A DNA stretch of 53,889 nt from Macromonas nakdongensis (GTDB lineage Bacteria; Pseudomonadota; Gammaproteobacteria; Burkholderiales; Burkholderiaceae_C). A model generated the notes under the pieces. It had not been told where the DNA came from and did no database searches. It saw nothing but the letters and a program-made list of their open reading frames with translations. The DNA lies in assembly GCF_002837145.1 (NCBI RefSeq), contig NZ_NWMV01000052.1, positions 1 through 53,889 of the forward strand, read 5' to 3'. The translations under genes and the position numbers were made by a program. Shown here piece after piece: positions 11,949 to 27,047 of the stretch (the stretch's first letter is position 1; the number at the start of each line of letters is the position of its first letter).

Positions 11949-12614
11949 GTGAACGGGCTGGCCGAACGCATCGATGCGGCTTTGCCGCAAACCCAGTGCA
12001 CCCGCTGCGGCTACCCCGATTGCCGCAGCTACGCCGTGGCCGTGGCCCGGAATGAAGCCGGCATCAACCAATGCCCACCGGGTGGGGCCGAAGGCGTGCA
12101 GCGGCTGGCCGCGCTGACCGGACGCCCGCCCTTGGCCCTGGACCCGGCCTGCGGCACCGAAGGCCCCATGACGGTGGCCGTGATCGACGAGAACTGGTGC
12201 ATCGGCTGCACCCTGTGCATCAAGGCCTGCCCCACCGACGCCATCGTCGGCACCCACAAGCGCATGCACACCGTGCTGCCGCAACACTGCACCGGCTGTG
12301 ACCTGTGCCTGCCGGTGTGCCCGGTGGACTGCATCCAAATGCAGCCGGTCAGCGGTGGACGCACCGGCTGGGCCGCCTGGTCGGCCGAGCAGGCCGACCA
12401 CGCCCGATCACGCTACAACTGGCACCAGAGGCGTGTGGCGCGGGCCGGTGCGGAGCACCAAACCCGCCAGGACGCGCAGGCCGCCCACAAACTGGCCCAC
12501 CTGGCCGAACACTCGAAACACACCGACCCGCAGGTGCTGGACCAGAAGCGGGCACTGATCGAAGCGGCGCTGGCCCGTGCCCGCGCTGCCCGGGGCGGGA
12601 GCACCGGCGTCTGA
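11949..12614 (+). CDS. RnfB/RsxB-like iron-sulfur electron-transfer protein
   Basis: A 221-aa soluble protein with the RnfB cluster domain: C17, C20, C25 and C42 ([19 protein letters not shown]). Two 4Fe-4S ferredoxin motifs follow (C84/C87/C90/C94 and C114/C117/C120/C124). The GTG at 11949 is the best in-frame start, because no in-frame ATG lies near the family N-terminus ([12 protein letters not shown]-like). The N-terminal membrane helix of true RnfB is missing and no rnf genes are nearby, so this is the stand-alone form seen in betaproteobacteria. The C-terminal third is a charged helix. Confidence 0.85.
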   Translation: MNGLAERIDAALPQTQCTRCGYPDCRSYAVAVARNEAGINQCPPGGAEGVQRLAALTGRPPLALDPACGTEGPMTVAVIDENWCIGCTLCIKACPTDAIVGTHKRMHTVLPQHCTGCDLCLPVCPVDCIQMQPVSGGRTGWAAWSAEQADHARSRYNWHQRRVARAGAEHQTRQDAQAAHKLAHLAEHSKHTDPQVLDQKRALIEAALARARAARGGSTGV

Positions 12615-12618
12615 GCCG

Positions 12619-13854
12619 TCACGTGTGCGGGCCGGCCCAGAGGGGCAGGCTCTCCAGCCCGCGGTACAAGGGGTTGCCGTTGCGCACCGGCCGCCCGGCC
12701 AGGCCCAGACCCGGTCGGTGGCGCACCAGGGCGCCCAGCACGGCCTGGGCTTCCATCTGCGTCAGGAAGGCGCCAATGCAGACGTGGGCACCGCTGCCGA
12801 AGGACAAGGCCCCAGGCTGCTCGCGGCCCAGCCGCAGCGCGTCGGGATCGGCGTGACGGGCCGGGTCGCGGTTGGCCGAGCCGATCAAGGGCAGGATCAG
12901 CTCGCCACGGCGCACGGTCTGCCCACACAGTTCCAGGTCCTGGCGGGCACGCCGCCCGGTCCATTGCACCGGGCTGTCGTAGCGCAGCAATTCGCGCACG
13001 GCGTTGGGCACGAGGTCGGGCCGCTGGCACAGCAGTTGCCACTGGTCGGGGTGGGACAGCAGCGCCAACACCCCATTGCCCAGCAGGTTGCGCGTGGTTT
13101 CGTAGCCGGCGAACAGCAGCATCGCGCATTGGGCCAGCAATTCCGCGCCCGCCCCGACTTGGCCTTGGGCTTCGGCACGCAGAAGGTCGCTGACGAGGTC
13201 GCCGCCGAGCGCGCGGCGGCGTTGCGGCAGCAACTCGCGCTCGAAGTAGGCGCTCATCTCCAGCAGGCTGCGTTGCGCCCGCAGCACTTGCCCGTGGCCG
13301 GGGCGCGTGGCTCCGATGAACACAGCGATGTCTTCGCACCAGCGCATGAACGCCGTGTCCAGCGCCGGGTCCACGCCCATCAGGCGGCCGATGACGCGGG
13401 CCGGCAGGGGCCGGGCCAGGGCCGCCATGAAGTCAACTTCGCCTTCTAGCCCATCCACCAGGGCATTGACCGTGGCATCCAGCTCGGGCTGCAGGGCCGC
13501 CAGCCGGTCGGGCCGGAAGGCCGGCATCAGCACCTGGCGCAGGCGCCCGTGGTCGGGCGCGTCCAGGAACAGCATGGCGCGGGCAAACAGGCGCTGGAAG
13601 GGCTGCAATTCGCCCCGGTCGCCGCCCTCCCCGGCCGCGGCCATGACCCAGCCCCCCGTGCGCTGCGCGGACAGGCGTGGGTCGCGCAAGGCGGCTTCGA
13701 CTTCGTTGTGCCGGGTCAGGAGCCAGGCGCCGCCGAAAAATGCGTCGCTCCAGCACAAGGGGCCGGCTTCGCGCCAGCGGCGGTAGTGCGGGTACGGGTC
13801 GGTGCCGAAATCGGCGTCCACCGTGACGGTGGGCGCCGTGTCGAGTACCGTCAC
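12619..13854 (-). CDS. Cytochrome P450 at the end of the biotin gene cluster
   Basis: A soluble bacterial P450 (411 aa). The I-helix oxygen-activation motif is AGYETT (249-254), the K-helix ExxR is E288/R291 and the heme-thiolate loop is [10 protein letters not shown] with C359. No redox-partner domain is fused. The GTG start overlaps the bioB stop by four bases (GTGA), so it is very likely co-translated with bioB. The Bacillus BioI P450 makes a pimeloyl precursor for biotin, so a related role is possible but unproven; it could instead act on another fatty acyl or lipid substrate. Confidence 0.9.
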   Translation of the reverse strand: MTVLDTAPTVTVDADFGTDPYPHYRRWREAGPLCWSDAFFGGAWLLTRHNEVEAALRDPRLSAQRTGGWVMAAAGEGGDRGELQPFQRLFARAMLFLDAPDHGRLRQVLMPAFRPDRLAALQPELDATVNALVDGLEGEVDFMAALARPLPARVIGRLMGVDPALDTAFMRWCEDIAVFIGATRPGHGQVLRAQRSLLEMSAYFERELLPQRRRALGGDLVSDLLRAEAQGQVGAGAELLAQCAMLLFAGYETTRNLLGNGVLALLSHPDQWQLLCQRPDLVPNAVRELLRYDSPVQWTGRRARQDLELCGQTVRRGELILPLIGSANRDPARHADPDALRLGREQPGALSFGSGAHVCIGAFLTQMEAQAVLGALVRHRPGLGLAGRPVRNGNPLYRGLESLPLWAGPHT

Positions 13855-14876
13855 GCGGCCTCGCCGACCACGGCCGGGCGGTCGCCCTGGGGGCTCAGGC
13901 CCAGGCGTTCAAACAGGCGGCGGTCGCGCTGGGCTTGCGGGTTGCTGGTGGTGAGCAGGCGGTCGCCGTAGAAGATGGAATTGGCGCCGGCGGCAAAGCA
14001 CAAGGCTTGGAGGGCTTCGTCCATCTGCTCACGGCCGGCCGACAAGCGCACCATGGTGGTCGGCATGGTGACGCGGGCGACGGCGATGGTGCGGACGAAT
14101 TCGAATGGGTCGAGGGGCTCGGCGTCGGCCAGCGGGGTGCCGGGCACGGCCACCAGGTTGTTGATGGGCACGGATTCCGGGTAGGGGTCGAGGTTGGCCA
14201 GTTGCGCGATCAGGCCGGCGCGCTGCTCCCGCGATTCGCCCATGCCGACGATGCCGCCACAGCAGACGTTGATGCCCGCCTCGCGCACGTTGGAGAGGGT
14301 GTCCAGGCGGTTCTGGTAGGTGCGGGTGGAGATGATCTGGCCGTAGAAGTCGGGCGCGCTGTCGAGGTTGTGGTTGTAGTAGTCCAGCCCGGCGTCCTTG
14401 AGCTGCTGGGCCTGCTCGCCGTCGAGCATGCCCAGGGTCATGCAGGTTTCCAGGCCGAGGTCGCGCACGCCCTGGATCATGGCCGAGACGCGTTCCATGT
14501 CGCGCTCTTTCGGGCTGCGCCAGGCCGCGCCCATGCAGAAGCGGGTCGCCCCCTGGGCCTTGGCGGCCTGGGCGGCTTCCAGCACCTCGTCCAGGGGCAT
14601 GAGCTTGCTGGCTTCGAGGCCGGTGTCGAAATGCGAGGACTGCGGGCAGTAGCCACAATCCTCGGCACAACCCCCGGTCTTGATGGACAGCAGGGTCGAC
14701 AGCTGCACCTCGTTGGGGTTGAAGTGCTGCCGGTGGACGGTCTGCGCGCGGAACAGCAGGTCCATGAAGGGCAACTCGAACAGCTCGGCCACGGCAGTGG
14801 CGGTCCAGCGGGTTTCGGGCACGCCGACGTTGGCGCGGCGCAGGGACGACAGGGGAATGGAGGCGACGGTGCTCAT
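13851..14876 (-). CDS. bioB: Biotin synthase
   Basis: A radical-SAM enzyme (341 aa) that inserts sulfur into dethiobiotin. The SAM-cluster cysteines are C70, C74 and C77 ([13 protein letters not shown]). The [2Fe-2S] donor cluster region is seen in [11 protein letters not shown] and [13 protein letters not shown]. It overlaps bioD by four bases upstream and the P450 gene by four bases downstream. Its Fe-S clusters depend on the isc system encoded at the left of the window. Confidence 0.97.
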   Translation of the reverse strand: MSTVASIPLSSLRRANVGVPETRWTATAVAELFELPFMDLLFRAQTVHRQHFNPNEVQLSTLLSIKTGGCAEDCGYCPQSSHFDTGLEASKLMPLDEVLEAAQAAKAQGATRFCMGAAWRSPKERDMERVSAMIQGVRDLGLETCMTLGMLDGEQAQQLKDAGLDYYNHNLDSAPDFYGQIISTRTYQNRLDTLSNVREAGINVCCGGIVGMGESREQRAGLIAQLANLDPYPESVPINNLVAVPGTPLADAEPLDPFEFVRTIAVARVTMPTTMVRLSAGREQMDEALQALCFAAGANSIFYGDRLLTTSNPQAQRDRRLFERLGLSPQGDRPAVVGEAA

Positions 14877-15607
14877 GTCAGGTCATCGGAGTGGGCCGGC
14901 GGCAGGCCGAAGAGGGCACGCACGGCGGCGGGATGGAAAAATGGCGCCACGCTGGCCGCACTCGGCGGGTCCAGCCGGGGCAGCACGGCGAGGCACGGCG
15001 CTTGGAAGCGCCGTTCGAATTCGTGGTGCAAGGTGTCGAGGTTGCGGGCCAGGTGCGGCATGTCGGGGGCCAGGGTGTTGACGACCCAGCCCGCCAGGCG
15101 CAGTCCCCGGGCGCGCACGGCTTCGGCCGTGAGGAGGGCGTGGTTGATGCAGCCCAACCGCAGCCCCACCACCAGCACCACGGGCAGGTCGAGTTCTTGC
15201 ACCAGATCGGCACTGTCCCAGTCCGGGCCCAGCGGGATGCACCAGCCGCCGGCGCCCTCCACCACCAGCGCATCGCTGCGCCCGGCCAGGTGCTGGGCGC
15301 CTTGCAGCAAGGCGGCGCGGTCGATGCCGCGGCCCTCGATCTCGGCGGCGATGTGCGGCGCGCAGGCGGTGCGGAATTGGCAAGGCCCGACCTCGTCCAG
15401 GGTCACGTCGGCGGTGCTGGCGGCGTGCAGGGTCTGCACGTCTTCGTTGCTCCAGCGGCCGTCGTGCCAGTCCATGCCCGAGGCGACCGGCTTGTAGCCG
15501 ACGGCGCGCAGCCCGGCCTGGCCCAGCCAGTGCAGCAGCCCGGCGCTGACGCGGGTTTTGCCGACTTCGGTGTCGGTGCCGGTGACGAAGCACGCGGGAA
15601 TGTTCAT
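14873..15607 (-). CDS. bioD: Dethiobiotin synthetase
   Basis: An ATP-dependent carboxylase (244 aa) that closes the ureido ring of biotin. The P-loop is GTDTEVGKT near the N-terminus ([18 protein letters not shown]). The substrate loop reads KPVASG and the nucleotide-binding segment VEGAGGW. The frame continues upstream inside bioF, but the family start at 15607 is clear. The ATGA overlap with the bioF stop indicates coupling. Confidence 0.96.
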   Translation of the reverse strand: MNIPACFVTGTDTEVGKTRVSAGLLHWLGQAGLRAVGYKPVASGMDWHDGRWSNEDVQTLHAASTADVTLDEVGPCQFRTACAPHIAAEIEGRGIDRAALLQGAQHLAGRSDALVVEGAGGWCIPLGPDWDSADLVQELDLPVVLVVGLRLGCINHALLTAEAVRARGLRLAGWVVNTLAPDMPHLARNLDTLHHEFERRFQAPCLAVLPRLDPPSAASVAPFFHPAAVRALFGLPPAHSDDLT

Positions 15608-16806
15608 GCCGGCAGCTCCTGCAAGGCCTCGCCCAGGGCCGCGAGCAGGCGGTCCACCTCGGCCTCGGTGTGGGCCGCGCTGAGGGTGAACCGCAAGCGC
15701 GCCGTGCCCACCGGCACGGTGGGCGGGCGGATGGCGGGCACCCACAGGCCACGCGCCTGCAGGGCCGCGCCCAAGGCCAGGGCCCGCGGGTTGCTGCCCA
15801 CCAGCAAGGGCTGGATGGGGGTGTCGGACGGCGGCAGCGCCAGGTTCGGGTGCATGGCCACGAGGCGCTCCAGGCCCTGGCGCAAACGCGCGATCAGGCC
15901 TTGCAGGTGGCGGCGCCGGGCCTGCCCCTCCTCGCCCTCGATCAAGGCCAGGCTCTGGTCCAGGGCATGCGCCAGTGCCGGGGGCATGGCGGTGGTGTAG
16001 ATGTAGGGTCGGGCGCTTTGCACCAGCCATTCGACCAGGGTCGGGTGTGCCACCACGGCGGCACCGGCCACCCCGGCGGCCTTGCCCAGCGTGCCCATGT
16101 AAATGAGGCGTTCGCTGTGCAGACCAAAATGTTCGAGCGCGCCGTGGCCCCGGGCCCCCAGCACGCCCAGGCCGTGGGCGTCGTCGAGCACCAGCCAGGC
16201 GTCGTGGGCTTCGGCCAGGCGCAGCAGCGCCGGCAGGTCGGCCAGGTCGCCGTCCATGCTGAACACCGCGTCCGTCACGATCAATTTGAGCGGCGTGCTG
16301 CAGGCCTGCAGCTGGCGCTCCAGCGTGTCCAGCCGGCCGTGCGGGTAGCGCTGCAGGGCGGCTTTGGCCAGCAAAGCGCCGTCCACCAGCGAGGCGTGGT
16401 TGAGCTTGTCCGCAAAAAGGGTGGTCTGGGCATCGCCCAGCGCGGTCATGAGCGCGACGTTGGCCATGTAGCCACTGCAGAACAGCAAGGCCTGCGCCCC
16501 GGGAATGTGCGGCGCCATCCAGCTGGCCAGGCGGGCCTCCAGCGCGGCGTGGGCCAGCGAGTGCCCGCTCACCAGGTGTGAAGCTCCGCTGCCCACGCCC
16601 CAGCGGCGCGCACCGTCGGCCAGGGCCTGCACCACCTGGGGGTGGTTGGCCAGACCGAGGTAGTCGTTGCTGCAGAAGGACAGCAGGTCCGTGCCGTCGC
16701 TCAGGCGTGGGTTGGGCCCGCAGGGGGTGGCGGTTTCGCGCAGGCGGCGGCGCGACGCGGTCGCGTCCAGTTCACGCAACCGGCGGTTGATGTGCTCGAT
16801 CAGCAT
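15604..16806 (-). CDS. bioF: 8-amino-7-oxononanoate synthase
   Basis: A PLP enzyme (400 aa) that condenses pimeloyl thioester with alanine, the first committed ring-forming step. The PLP lysine is K242 in YMGTLGKAAGVAG, and the DDAHGLGVLG motif (208-217) binds the cofactor. Its start lies 35 bases inside the end of bioA, an unusually long overlap for this cluster. The order bioA-bioF-bioD-bioB is complete for the late pathway; no bioC or bioH is present in the window. Confidence 0.96.
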   Translation of the reverse strand: MLIEHINRRLRELDATASRRRLRETATPCGPNPRLSDGTDLLSFCSNDYLGLANHPQVVQALADGARRWGVGSGASHLVSGHSLAHAALEARLASWMAPHIPGAQALLFCSGYMANVALMTALGDAQTTLFADKLNHASLVDGALLAKAALQRYPHGRLDTLERQLQACSTPLKLIVTDAVFSMDGDLADLPALLRLAEAHDAWLVLDDAHGLGVLGARGHGALEHFGLHSERLIYMGTLGKAAGVAGAAVVAHPTLVEWLVQSARPYIYTTAMPPALAHALDQSLALIEGEEGQARRRHLQGLIARLRQGLERLVAMHPNLALPPSDTPIQPLLVGSNPRALALGAALQARGLWVPAIRPPTVPVGTARLRFTLSAAHTEAEVDRLLAALGEALQELPA

Positions 16807-18136
16807 CGCTCAGTTGCAGGGTGTCGTGCAGGGTGGCCAGGAGGCGCTCGGCCAGCCAGCGGGAAGTGGCATCGTCCAGCACATAAGGGGGCATGAGGTA
16901 GACCGTGCGCCCAATCGGGCGCACCAGCAGTTCGTGGCCACGGCCCACCCGGTGGAAGTTCTCGGCGAAACGGCCTTGGGCATGTTCGGGGCGCACATCG
17001 AAGGCCCAGATGGTACCCAAACGGCGCAGGTGCTCCACCCGTGGGTCCTGGGCCAGCGGTGCCAGGTAGCCGTCAAGCCGGGCCGCCTCGCGGGCGTTGT
17101 CGCCCAGCACGTCCTGGGCCTCGAAGCGGTCCAGCACGGCCAGCGCCGCCCGGCAGGCCAGCGCGTTGCCGGTGTAGGAATGGGAGTGCAGGAAGCCACG
17201 GGCCACGTCGTCGGACAGGAAGGCGCGGTAGACGGCGTCGCGGCACAGCACCAGCGACAGGGGCATGAAGCCCCCGGTGATGCCTTTGGACAGGCACAGA
17301 AAGTCGGGCCAGATGCCGGCCTGCTCGCTGGCAAAGAAGGTGCCGGTGCGGCCGCAGCCGACGGCGATTTCGTCGGCGATGAGGTGCACCTCGAAACGGT
17401 CGCACAGGGCGCGCACCCGCCGCAGGTAAGCGGGGTGGTGCATGGCCATGCCGGCGGCACATTGCACCAGCGGCTCCACGATGAGGGCAGCGATGCGGCC
17501 GTGCTGCTCGGTCAACAGGGTTTCCAGGTCCGCCGCGGCACGCAAGGCCATGGCTTCGGCGTCTTCGCCGGGCGCGACCAGGCGCGCGTCGGGCGACGCC
17601 ACCTGGTGCGCGCGCAGCAGCAGCGGGTCGTAGGCGTCGCGGAACACCGGCACGTCGGTGACGGACAAAGCCCCCAGGGTTTCACCGTGGTAGCCCTGGC
17701 GCACGCAGACGAATTCGCGCTTGTCACCCCGACCGGTGTTGCGCCAGTGGTGGAAGCTCATCTTGAGCGCGATTTCCACGGCCGACGCGCCGTCGCTGGC
17801 GTAGAAGGCGTGGCCCAGCACGCCACCGGTGCGGGCGCTCAGGCGCTCGGCCAACTCCACGGCCGGTGCGTGGGTGCAGCCGGCCAGCATGACGTGCGGC
17901 AAAGTCTCGAGCTGCGCCTTGAGCGCCTCGACGATGCCCGCGTCCGCATGGCCGAACAGGTTGACCCACCAACTGCTGTTGGCGTCGAAATAGCGTCGGC
18001 CCTCGTGGTCGTACAACCAGGGGCCCTGCGCCCGTGCGATGGGCAGGGGCGGCACCACGGCCGCCCGCTGCATTTGGGTGCACGGGTGCCAGACACTGGC
18101 CAGGCTGCGCGCCTGCCAGTCGGCGTTGGCCCCCAT
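16772..18136 (-). CDS. bioA: Adenosylmethionine-8-amino-7-oxononanoate aminotransferase
   Basis: A class III aminotransferase (454 aa) using SAM as amino donor. The N-terminal signature SLASVWHPCTQMQ is diagnostic of BioA. The cofactor aspartate is D255 in HLIADEIAVGCGRTG and the PLP lysine is K284 in LCLSKGITGGFMPL. It begins one base after the stop of the VOC/epimerase-like gene, which ties the biotin genes to the propionyl-CoA genes upstream. Confidence 0.96.
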   Translation of the reverse strand: MGANADWQARSLASVWHPCTQMQRAAVVPPLPIARAQGPWLYDHEGRRYFDANSSWWVNLFGHADAGIVEALKAQLETLPHVMLAGCTHAPAVELAERLSARTGGVLGHAFYASDGASAVEIALKMSFHHWRNTGRGDKREFVCVRQGYHGETLGALSVTDVPVFRDAYDPLLLRAHQVASPDARLVAPGEDAEAMALRAAADLETLLTEQHGRIAALIVEPLVQCAAGMAMHHPAYLRRVRALCDRFEVHLIADEIAVGCGRTGTFFASEQAGIWPDFLCLSKGITGGFMPLSLVLCRDAVYRAFLSDDVARGFLHSHSYTGNALACRAALAVLDRFEAQDVLGDNAREAARLDGYLAPLAQDPRVEHLRRLGTIWAFDVRPEHAQGRFAENFHRVGRGHELLVRPIGRTVYLMPPYVLDDATSRWLAERLLATLHDTLQLSDADRAHQPPVA

Positions 18137-18137
18137 C

Positions 18138-18598
18138 TCAGCCCAGCGCCGCCACCACCTCAGGCGGTGCCTGCACCAGCTCGATCAGCACGCCCTCGCC
18201 CGCGATCGGGAATTCGTCGTTGGACTTGGGGTGCAAGAAGGTGATGTCGTAACCGGCCGCGCCCTTGCGGATGCCGCCCGGGGCGAAACGCACGCCGTGG
18301 GCCGTGAGCCACTCCACCGCCTTGGGCAGGTCGTCGATCCACAGGCCCACGTGGTTCAGCGGCGTGGTGTGTACCGCCGGTTTTTTCTCGGGGTCCAGCG
18401 GCTGCATCAGGTCCACTTCGACCTTGTACGGGCCGGTGCCCATGGCGCAGATGTCTTCGTCCACGTTCTCGCGTTCGCTCCGGAACGTGCCGGTGACCTC
18501 GAGGCCCAGCATGTCCACCCACAGTTTCTGCAGGCGGGTCTTGTCCGGGCCGCCGATGGCGATCTGCTGGATGCCCAGTACCTTGAAGGGGCGTTGGC

Positions 18599-18602
<4 letters not shown>
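18138..18602 (-). CDS. VOC-family protein, probable methylmalonyl-CoA epimerase
   Basis: A 154-aa two-repeat VOC (glyoxalase-fold) protein. It sits between pccA and the biotin genes, in the run that also encodes propionyl-CoA carboxylase and methylmalonyl-CoA mutase. The missing (S)-to-(R) epimerase step is therefore its likely job. Expected metal ligands are partly present: H84 in LNHVGLW and E141 in VLIELVQ. The first ligand, normally His in an HIAI-like strand, is Q13 here (IQQIAIGG). The substitution leaves some doubt; another dioxygenase or lyase role is possible. Confidence 0.7.
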
Positions 18603-20650
<2,048 letters not shown>

Positions 20651-20672
20651 GTGGGGACTCCTGGGGCGCGGA

Positions 20673-22205
<1,533 letters not shown>

Positions 22206-22214
22206 GAAAAGCTC

Positions 22215-23003
22215 CTAGGAAAGGGCGGGTTCGAAAGTGTTCCAGTGGTGCATGAATTCGGCCAGGGCCTGGACGGTGACGACGTCGCGTCCCCACGGCT
22301 TGCGTTCACGCGGCAGATGGCGCAGCCAGGCCAGCCCGCGGGCGGCCTGGTGCACCTGTTGCAGCACAGGGGGCGCCACACGGGCGGCCACAGCGGACCA
22401 GACGGTCATCAGTTCGGCCCGCGGGGCGCTGTGCACCCAAACCGCGGACAGCATGTAGGCCATCAGGTCGCGCGCCTGTGCCGTAGGCAGGGGCATCGCT
22501 TCCAGGGGGTCGTCCTCGAAGTCGATGTACCAGAGCTGGCCCTGGCTGACCAGGATGTTGCGGGCAAAGGCCTGGCTCAGGTACTGGCCGCGGCCGTGCA
22601 GGTCGAGCAGGCCCTCCAGCCCCTGGCGAAAGGCCGACAGGGCCGTGGCCGGATCGGCCAGAAAATGCTGCTGCAGCGCATCGCCCTCGACACGGCGCAG
22701 CACGATGAACTGGTCGGCGTGGTGCAACACCTCGGGCACCGGCACGCCGGCAGCGGCCAAGGCCCGCAGGCGGCGCACCTCGGTCGCCTGCGCGGCGGCA
22801 CCGCCACGGGCGGGCACGGGGCGCAGCAAGGGGTTGCGGGTGCAACGCGACAGCGCCGACAACAGCCGGAAACGCCACGGCCCGCGCGCCGGTCGCTGGC
22901 CCTTGACCACCACCCGCCCCTCGGGGAGTTCGAACATCTCGACCCGGTGCTGGCGCCAGCCTTGCGAGGTTTCGATGGTGTGCAAGGACGCGGCGCTCAG
23001 CAC
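22215..23003 (-). CDS. Kinase-fold protein with degenerate catalytic loop
   Basis: A 262-aa protein with protein-kinase/aminoglycoside-phosphotransferase fold features: VVVK with K34 (beta-3 lysine), E75 in ATEVRRL, hinge-like [10 protein letters not shown] and a DFE triplet (D161 in WYIDFEDD). In the catalytic loop [10 protein letters not shown] the metal-binding N149 is kept. The residue at the position of the catalytic Asp is Q144, so activity may be lost or atypical. The GTG start at 23003 overlaps meaB by 7 bases; a later ATG (residue 23) is possible. Its place between meaB and pccB suggests a regulatory or assembly role in propionyl-CoA metabolism. The function is unknown. Confidence 0.65.
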   Translation of the reverse strand: MLSAASLHTIETSQGWRQHRVEMFELPEGRVVVKGQRPARGPWRFRLLSALSRCTRNPLLRPVPARGGAAAQATEVRRLRALAAAGVPVPEVLHHADQFIVLRRVEGDALQQHFLADPATALSAFRQGLEGLLDLHGRGQYLSQAFARNILVSQGQLWYIDFEDDPLEAMPLPTAQARDLMAYMLSAVWVHSAPRAELMTVWSAVAARVAPPVLQQVHQAARGLAWLRHLPRERKPWGRDVVTVQALAEFMHHWNTFEPALS

Positions 23004-24048
23004 GGACGCGCCTCCAGTGCCTCGGGCGGGCGCAGGTGCGTCACGGCGGGCAGAAAGGCGTTGAGCAGTTCGCGCGCGGCCGTGGAGGCCACCACACGCC
23101 CGGCCAGCACGTCCGCCGACAGGGCCGGCAGGCGGGCCAGGATGCTGGGGTGCTGGCGGAAGGCGTCGCGCAGGCCGGCGTCGATGCGCTCCCACATCCA
23201 GGCCTGGGCCTGGCGCTGTCGCTTGGCGTCGAAACGGCCGTTGGCGCCTTGCAGGCGACGGAATTCGCTGACCTGGGCCCAGAAGCCGTCCACGCCCCGG
23301 TTGTTGAGCGCGCTGATCTGCACCACGGTCGGGTGCCACAGCGCCTCGTCGTGGTGGGCGTGCTCGGGGTTGCCGTGCTGGCCCAGCAGCCGCAGCGAGG
23401 ACTGGATCTGCGCCTGCGCGCGGGTGGCGGCGTGGGGGTCGATGTCGGCCTTGTTGATGACCACCAGGTCGGCCAGTTCCATCACGCCCTTCTTGATCGC
23501 CTGCAACTCGTCGCCGGCATTGGGCAGTTGCAGCAAGCAGAACATGTCGGTCATGTTGGCCACCGCGGTTTCGGACTGGCCCACGCCCACCGTTTCCACG
23601 ATGACCACGTCGTAACCCGCCGCTTCGCAGACCAACATGGCCTCGCGGGTTTTTTCGGCCACGCCGCCCAGGGTGCCGCTGCTGGGGCTGGGGCGGATGT
23701 AGGCGCGCTCGTGCACGCTCAGGTGCTCCATGCGGGTCTTGTCGCCCAGAATGGAGCCGCCCGAGACGCTGCTGGACGGGTCCACCGCCAGCACCGCCAC
23801 GCGGTGGCCTTGCCCGATAAGGTACAGGCCCAGCGCCTCGATGAAGGTCGATTTGCCCACGCCCGGCACGCCGCTGATGCCCAGCCGCAGCGCGCGTCCG
23901 GTGTGCGGCAGCAGCGCGGTCAGCAGCGCATCGGCCTGCGCGCGGTGGTCGGCGCGGGTGGATTCGAGCAGCGTGATGGCCTTGGCCATGGCGCGCCGCT
24001 GCACCGCGGCACCGCCGCGGACGATGCCTTCGAGCAAAGCCTGAGGGG

Positions 24049-24052
<4 letters not shown>
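22997..24052 (-). CDS. meaB: Methylmalonyl-CoA mutase-associated GTPase MeaB
   Basis: A G3E-family P-loop GTPase (351 aa) that loads and protects the B12 cofactor of methylmalonyl-CoA mutase. Walker A is GVPGVGKS (61-68). Other GTPase motifs are [12 protein letters not shown] and the base-specificity motif NKAD ([10 protein letters not shown]). The best start is TTG at 24052, overlapping the scpA stop (TTGA); [14 protein letters not shown] then matches the family N-terminus. The neighbours are its client mutase and the kinase-like gene. Confidence 0.93.
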
Positions 24053-26196
<2,144 letters not shown>

Positions 26197-26227
26197 GAAA
26201 CGCTACCTGTGGTGTTCAACAACGGCG

Positions 26228-26264
26228 GGATTTTACATCATTCATAATTATTGATGCAAAATCC
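26228..26264. promoter_or_regulatory. Inverted-repeat operator between scpA and the GntR regulator
   Basis: A near-perfect inverted repeat has 13-base arms, GGATTTTACATCA (26228-26240) and TGATGCAAAATCC (26252-26264), with one mismatch and an 11-base AT-rich spacer. It is centred in the divergent intergenic region and overlaps the candidate promoters of both genes. It is therefore a natural target for the adjacent GntR/FCD regulator. Binding is inferred from position and symmetry. Confidence 0.6.
26230..26259 (-). promoter_or_regulatory. Candidate sigma-70 promoter for the scpA operon
   Basis: On the minus strand, -35 TTGCAT (26259-26254) and -10 TAAAAT (26235-26230) are separated by 18 bases. 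Both hexamers lie within the inverted repeat, so a bound regulator would block polymerase. The predicted transcript starts about 25 bases before the scpA ATG. This is a visual match only. Confidence 0.5.
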
Positions 26265-26280
26265 TGAGGAGCGGTAAAAT
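26252..26280 (+). promoter_or_regulatory. Candidate promoter for the GntR regulator
   Basis: On the plus strand, -35 TTGATG (26252-26257) and -10 TAAAAT (26275-26280) are 17 bases apart. The -35 overlaps the right arm of the inverted repeat, which fits autoregulation. The leader would be under 20 bases and no clear Shine-Dalgarno precedes the ATG at 26305. Confidence 0.45.
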
Positions 26281-26304
26281 GCCGCACCGTTTCAACAAGC
26301 ACCC

Positions 26305-26952
26305 ATGTCTGCCGTTTCACTCACCCCGCGCGCGCTGTACGAAGAAGTTGCCGAACTGCTTCGGCAACGCATCTTCAACCGCGAACTGCCGCCGGGCAGC
26401 TGGATCGACGAACTCAAGATCGCCGAGGAGCTCGGCATCAGCCGCACGCCCCTGCGCGAGGCCATCAAGGTGCTGGCCGCCGAGGGCCTGGTGACCATGA
26501 AGGTGCGGCGCGGCGCTTACGTGACCGAAGTATCCGAACAAGACTTGCGCGAAGTTTACGAGCTCTTGTCGCTGCTCGAAGCGGACGCGGCCGGGGCCGT
26601 GTGCCGCGTGGCCAGCGACGCGGAGCTGGCCCAATTGCAAACCCTGCACAACGAACTGGAACAGGCCGCCCAGCCCGGCACCGGATCGCGCGAACGCTTT
26701 TTTGAACTGAACGAAGCCTTCCACCTGCAACTGCTGGAGATGGCGCGCAACCGCTGGCGCAAGCAGATGGTGGCCGATCTGCGCAAGGTCATGAAGCTCA
26801 ACCGCCACAGTTCGCTGTTCAAGTCCGGGCGCATCGAAGAATCGTTGAAAGAGCACCGCGCCATCCTGGCCGCCGTGCTGGAGCGCGACGCCGAACGTGC
26901 GGTGCAGCGGGTGCGCACCCACTTCAGCAACGGCTTGCAGGCCGCCGTCTGA
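26305..26952 (+). CDS. GntR-family transcriptional regulator, FCD type
   Basis: A 215-aa regulator. The N-terminal winged helix (LYEEVAELLRQRIF, SRTPLREAIKVLAAEGLV) occupies about residues 8-70. The all-helical FCD effector domain follows (LREVYELLSLLEADAAG; metal-binding-type histidines in HLQLLEMARN and EHRAIL). FCD proteins bind organic acids or metal-organic acid complexes. Divergent position and the shared inverted repeat make it the probable regulator of the methylmalonyl-CoA/biotin gene run. The effector is unknown; a propionate-derived acid is a guess. Confidence 0.9.
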   Translation: MSAVSLTPRALYEEVAELLRQRIFNRELPPGSWIDELKIAEELGISRTPLREAIKVLAAEGLVTMKVRRGAYVTEVSEQDLREVYELLSLLEADAAGAVCRVASDAELAQLQTLHNELEQAAQPGTGSRERFFELNEAFHLQLLEMARNRWRKQMVADLRKVMKLNRHSSLFKSGRIEESLKEHRAILAAVLERDAERAVQRVRTHFSNGLQAAV

Positions 26953-27047
26953 CCCCTGTCGGGCTCAAGGCCGGCCTCCCGCGGCCGATACCGAGGGCAA
27001 AACCAGGCACCCAGTTCAACGCCATGGTGTGAGCCTCGGCGCTGGCG

